A stretch of DNA of 25,046 nucleotides from Chloroflexota bacterium (GTDB taxonomy: Bacteria > Chloroflexota > Limnocylindria > Limnocylindrales > CSP1-4): assembly GCA_021789355.1 (NCBI GenBank), contig JAJYJR010000018.1, forward strand, positions 1 to 25,046, in the 5' to 3' direction. The notes under the pieces are model-generated. The model was not told the origin of the DNA. It saw nothing but the letters and a program-made list of their open reading frames with translations, and made no database searches. Positions 21,901 to 25,046 of the stretch are shown here, one piece after another. Both the position numbers and the translations under genes were made by a program. How positions within the stretch are numbered: position 1 is the stretch's first letter; every line of letters starts with the position of its first letter.

Positions 21901-24323
21901 AACGAGGTCCTGTCCTCCACGGGCCGTCACATGAGATTGCGGCTCTGGCCTTCGCTGCCGCGCTCGTGGCTGGCTGCGGAGGAGCGGCGCCGTCGGGTGC
22001 GCCGCCCGCCACCCCCGAGCCAACCGCGCCGTCCTCGATCACCTCTCCGTCACCCCAGAGGGTGGCAGATGGGACATCGCCGAGCGGTGCAGGCCGGACC
22101 GTGCCACCGGCCGCGCCTCAGGGTGCTTCGCCTGCCACCGCGGCCGACGTGCCGGCGGGATCGCTAGCCCCCGCGGTCCCGCCCCCGGCAGCGACAGCGA
22201 CCGCGCGCCCCGTTCTTTCGGCCTTCGGGACGGCCGCCGTCAACGGGACCGTCGATCCCGGCGAGTGGGATGGGGCGTCACAGCTCGAGCTGCTCCTCCG
22301 AATGCCCGAGGCGGACGGCGGCTCGGTGGGATCCGGGCGCGTTCCGGCCGTCGTCTCGGTCATGAACGACGCCGCGAACCTGTACGTGGCGGTGCAGATC
22401 GGTCAGATCGCCGACGGCGCCGCGATGTGGATCACGTTCGACAACGACAACGACGGCACGGCAGTGGAGGCCGGCGACGACGTCGTCGCGGTGCAGCGCA
22501 CAGAGGAGGTCTTCAGCTTCTACGACGCGGCGTGGTTCCCGTGCACGGAGGGTCAGGGCGTGGCGGGCGCGTGGTGCGAACCGCTGGACAGCACGACGGG
22601 AAGGGGCTACCCGGCGGCGGGGACGATCGACGGCACGGCCGGCGGCGCGCGCCCGGTCGAGACGCAGATGTTCGAGCTCTCGCACCCGCTCGATTCGGGC
22701 GACGCCCGGGACGTTAGCCTGCGCCCCGGCAGCGCGGTCGGCATCCAGGTGGTCCTGCAGCTCGCCGAGCGCAGGAACCCGAGCTCGTTCTGCGACTCGG
22801 GCGCGTGCGGGGGCGGGGGAATCGGATACGCGACGATCATCGTGGCGTCGCCGGGTGCCGCCCCGCTCGGCCAGGGCCCCATCGTCAGCGCGACGGCGTC
22901 CCCGGCGGAACCCTTGACTGGTTGGTACACGGGCCGCACGAGCGTGCGGGTTGCCGGCGTCGCGACGACCGAATCGCCGGTGGCAGCGGTCCGCGTGTGG
23001 GGCCTACCTGCGCGCTTGCCGTGGATACTCTGGCAGCCTCCGGGAGGGCTCGGCGGGCAGGTCCTATCGCTGACGGGGAACGCGGCACATCGGATTTGGC
23101 TCGACGGGATCACGATCCTGCATGCCTATGCGGTCGACCGGGACGGTCGACTCGGGCCTTGGCTCTCGCTCCCGGTTCGCATCGACACCATGCCGCCCGC
23201 CGTCAGCCCGCCGCGCATCGTCTTCCGCGACGGCGGGGTCGTCGGGGGGACGCCGACCTCGACGCTCGTGCGCTGGATCGGCACCGACGCGCAGTCGGGC
23301 GTGGCGCGATACGAGCTGCAGGAGTCGGTGGACGGCGGTCCGTACCGGGTCGTCGCTGCGGTGAATGGCGCGACGACGGCGGTCGCGCGCCGCCCAGTGC
23401 TCGACGCGGTCTACCGCTACCGAATCCGGGCGACCGACACGGCCGGCAACGTCGGCCGATGGATCGAAGGCGCACCGTCCCGCGTGTCGCTGGTCGACTC
23501 AAGCGACACCCGGATCGATCTCGCCGGCAGATGGGAGACGATGGCCGATCCCGAGGCCATCGAGGGATCGCTCCTCGTGGCCACGGATCCCGGCGCGACG
23601 GCTCGCCTGACGTTCGACGGCAGCGCAGTTGCGGTCATCGTGCGAAGCGGAGTCGGGTTGGGTGTCATGCAGGCTGCGCTCGACGAGTCACGCCTGGCCG
23701 GGCCGCGCGACGTCGACCTTGGCTCGCCCGTCGCCGATGCGCGCGTGGGGTATCGCGCGGAGTGGAGCGGCACCGGCCGACACGTCATCGAGCTCACCGT
23801 GGCGGGCACGTCGGCACGGCCCACGGTGGCCCTCGACGCGTTGCTCGTGGCGACGGCGGTGGCAACGCCTGGTAGTCCGGCGGCGGGCATCCCGGAAGCG
23901 AGCTACGAGGCCGAAACGCTGGGATGGCGTGGTGACGTGACCACGTTCCCGCTCGTCCAGGCCATGAACCGAGGGTTCGGAGCCTGGAGTAACGGACGAC
24001 AGCTCTCGTGGTTTGCGCGCGTGGACGAGACGGTCAGGCTCAACGTGCCGGTCACGCCGGGACGCTGGGCGGTCCGCGTGTACGCCATGAACGACACGTG
24101 CGCGCCTACCGTCCGCTTCTGGCTCGAAGGCGCTCCGCTCGGACCGCCCGTCGACCTGCATGCCGATACCGTCGGACTCTCCGGGCCAATCGAGCTCGGC
24201 ACGACGGCATCCTCCGGCTCGGGAGTCGTAGGCCTGTTCATGTCGGTTGTGGGGTCCGTGGACGCGGCGTGCGGCTCCGCGTTGGTTGGGCTCGACCGTG
24301 TGGTGCTGACACCCGCGGACTGA
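21897..24323 (+). CDS. Large multidomain lipoprotein (carbohydrate-binding-like and fibronectin-III-like domains)
   Basis: 808 aa. Signal peptide with lipobox LVAGC (Cys 27), then a Pro/Ala/Ser/Thr linker to about residue 105. Residues about 105-320 resemble CBM9/DOMON-type beta-sandwiches: NGTVDPGEWDGASQLELLL, NLYVAVQIGQIADGAAMWIT and FDNDNDGTA, a possible Ca-binding loop. A middle Ig/FN3-like domain follows (VRWIGTDAQSGVARYELQES, then YRYRIRATDTAGNVGRW), then another sandwich (RLTFDGSAVAVIVRSGVGLG, then GTGRHVIELTVAG). The C-terminal domain resembles CBM6 (ASYEAETLGWRGD, GRWAVRVYAMND, ending LVGLDRVVL). No catalytic domain is evident. It probably binds polysaccharide or scaffolds at the cell surface. 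It overlaps the upstream lipoprotein gene by 4 bp. Confidence 0.82.
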   Translation: MKRGPVLHGPSHEIAALAFAAALVAGCGGAAPSGAPPATPEPTAPSSITSPSPQRVADGTSPSGAGRTVPPAAPQGASPATAADVPAGSLAPAVPPPAATATARPVLSAFGTAAVNGTVDPGEWDGASQLELLLRMPEADGGSVGSGRVPAVVSVMNDAANLYVAVQIGQIADGAAMWITFDNDNDGTAVEAGDDVVAVQRTEEVFSFYDAAWFPCTEGQGVAGAWCEPLDSTTGRGYPAAGTIDGTAGGARPVETQMFELSHPLDSGDARDVSLRPGSAVGIQVVLQLAERRNPSSFCDSGACGGGGIGYATIIVASPGAAPLGQGPIVSATASPAEPLTGWYTGRTSVRVAGVATTESPVAAVRVWGLPARLPWILWQPPGGLGGQVLSLTGNAAHRIWLDGITILHAYAVDRDGRLGPWLSLPVRIDTMPPAVSPPRIVFRDGGVVGGTPTSTLVRWIGTDAQSGVARYELQESVDGGPYRVVAAVNGATTAVARRPVLDAVYRYRIRATDTAGNVGRWIEGAPSRVSLVDSSDTRIDLAGRWETMADPEAIEGSLLVATDPGATARLTFDGSAVAVIVRSGVGLGVMQAALDESRLAGPRDVDLGSPVADARVGYRAEWSGTGRHVIELTVAGTSARPTVALDALLVATAVATPGSPAAGIPEASYEAETLGWRGDVTTFPLVQAMNRGFGAWSNGRQLSWFARVDETVRLNVPVTPGRWAVRVYAMNDTCAPTVRFWLEGAPLGPPVDLHADTVGLSGPIELGTTASSGSGVVGLFMSVVGSVDAACGSALVGLDRVVLTPAD

Positions 24324-24409
24324 GGGCCTGTGAATGAGAGTTCGCCCTGCTTGCCTTTCCAACGCGCACGCGGGAGGATCAGCGCGGTCGAAGCGGAGGA
24401 AGGTTCGAC

Positions 24410-24973
24410 ATGCGGGTACGCGTCCGGGTCGTGCCGTGGCTGCTCGCACTGGTCGGGCTTGCGATCCCGATGATCGGCAGTGGGTTCATCGGATGGCCGT
24501 TCGTCGCCGTCTGGCTGGTCGTTCTGGCGTTGGCCTGGATCTTTAGCCGCCGGGATCCCGGCACGAGGGAGCAGCGCATGACTCTCGCCGTCCTGCTGTT
24601 GCCCGTCCTCTTCCTGCTCGGCTGGGAAGGTGGCTGGTGGCTGATCCCAGCCGATCTCGCGTGGCTCGTCATCGAGTTCGCCGATCGAGGCCGGGCCGGC
24701 GAACCTCGGAGCAGCCGCATCGGCGGCGCGGCTAAACAGGTAGACGCGGACCGCACTGCGGCCCGCGCGATCGCAGCGCCGGAGGCAGGCCGCCGATCCC
24801 CGACACAGTGCCCCGCCGGAGGAGCGTCGACGGATACGCAGTCCGCTCGGCCCCGGCGTCCGTCCGGGAGCGCTTGTTGGTGCTCGAATCTTCGAGGATG
24901 CCGAAAAGGTCCCGTGCCAGGGAAGCGCGGTGCGTCCGTTGGCTGGAGTGAGGAAATGCCGCTGGTGTGTTGA
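24410..24973 (+). CDS. Small membrane protein with an unusual C-terminal tail
   Basis: 187 aa from ATG 24410, preceded by GAGGAAGG. Residues 1-95 contain three or four hydrophobic segments (VVPWLLALVGLAIPMIG, WPFVAVWLVVLALAWIF, TLAVLLLPVLFLLGW, WWLIPADLAWLVIEF) and look like a genuine membrane protein of unknown family. From about residue 100 the sequence changes to Arg/Ser/Pro/Cys-rich residues without structure (CWCSNLRGCRKGPVPG), typical of translated non-coding high-GC DNA. A lost stop codon or frameshift near 24710-24740 is possible, with the true protein about 100-110 aa long. The stop codon lies inside the TTGACA of a candidate promoter for the next gene. Confidence 0.6.
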   Translation: MRVRVRVVPWLLALVGLAIPMIGSGFIGWPFVAVWLVVLALAWIFSRRDPGTREQRMTLAVLLLPVLFLLGWEGGWWLIPADLAWLVIEFADRGRAGEPRSSRIGGAAKQVDADRTAARAIAAPEAGRRSPTQCPAGGASTDTQSARPRRPSGSACWCSNLRGCRKGPVPGKRGASVGWSEEMPLVC

Positions 24974-24994
24974 CAGGCTTTCCCCTGGTAGCGT
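24970..24994 (+). promoter_or_regulatory. Candidate promoter for the right-edge gene
   Basis: A perfect TTGACA at 24970-24975 is followed by TAGCGT at 24989-24994, but the spacer is only 13 bp, shorter than the usual 16-18. With a normal spacer the -10 would be GTTCAC/TTCACT, which is poor. It lies 37 bp before the start of the next gene. Confidence 0.3.
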
Positions 24995-25030
24995 TCACTT
25001 CGACGACTTTCGACAACAGGAGGAAGGTCG

Positions 25031-25046
25031 ATGATCAGGCTTCAAT
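25031..25046 (+). CDS. Start of a gene running off the window
   Basis: ATG at 25031 with a strong ribosome binding site (CAGGAGGAAGG at 25017-25027). Only five codons are visible (MIRLQ), so the product cannot be identified. The strong site and the candidate promoter upstream support a real start. Confidence 0.6.

Noticed and set aside
24880..24900. tRNA T-arm-like CTCGAA-TC-TTCGAG near the right end
   Set aside because: A short palindrome only; no acceptor stem, D-arm or anticodon arm can be assembled around it.

Overview
This is a high-GC bacterial chromosome segment. Its RbsABC-type sugar transporters, MalT-type regulator, Ala/Pro-rich lipoproteins and frequent GTG/ATGA-coupled starts fit Chloroflexota (Limnocylindria/Ellin6529-like) or Actinomycetota. 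I cannot settle the phylum from the sequence alone. No rRNA, tRNA or CRISPR array was recognised.

Layout. (1) 1-4739, plus strand: a sugar ABC importer operon with the 3' end of a substrate-binding protein, a perfect hairpin, a two-domain RbsA-like ATPase, two RbsC-like permeases with overlapping stop/start codons, and a GNAT-type acetyltransferase. (2) 4740-5203: gene-free, with two pairs of direct repeats, each offset by 27 bp. (3) 5204-8911, minus strand: an unrecognised small protein, a protein with uracil-DNA-glycosylase-like features, and a MalT-type signalling ATPase whose DNA-binding C-terminus is missing. (4) 9127-15210: a membrane/stress island with cupin, DoxX-like, SPW-like and HdeD genes on the minus strand, then FtsH, a small membrane ORF, a P-type ATPase remnant (minus) and a Bax-inhibitor-1 family protein. 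(5) 15391-17814: a PAS-PAS-PAS-GAF-EAL protein. (6) 17815-20764: a Caldithrix-like M49 peptidase gene between two copies of a 65-bp repeat; one copy is the 3' end of a truncated serine recombinase gene. (7) 20878-24973: two overlapping lipoprotein genes and a small membrane protein. (8) The first codons of another gene at the right edge.

The most interesting signal is a composite DNA element of about 42 bp. It appears five times within 5.3 kb, always intergenic, always pointing at the next gene and with fixed internal spacing: upstream of doxX-like, hdeD, ftsH, the BI-1 gene and the EAL gene. It reads CCGGATCGGRYGA, 7 free bases, TCAYCCG, 3 free, GG, 3 free, RGACGCT, and contains the imperfect palindrome GGATGA-N7-TCATCC. 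It implies that these genes form one local regulon, probably for envelope or redox stress with c-di-GMP output. The responsible regulator is not identifiable here.

Several loci look like genome decay or recombination scars: the MalT-like protein without its HTH, a P-type ATPase reduced to its N-terminal end joined to its C-terminal tail, and a serine recombinase lacking its catalytic domain with a second copy of its 3' end 2 kb away.
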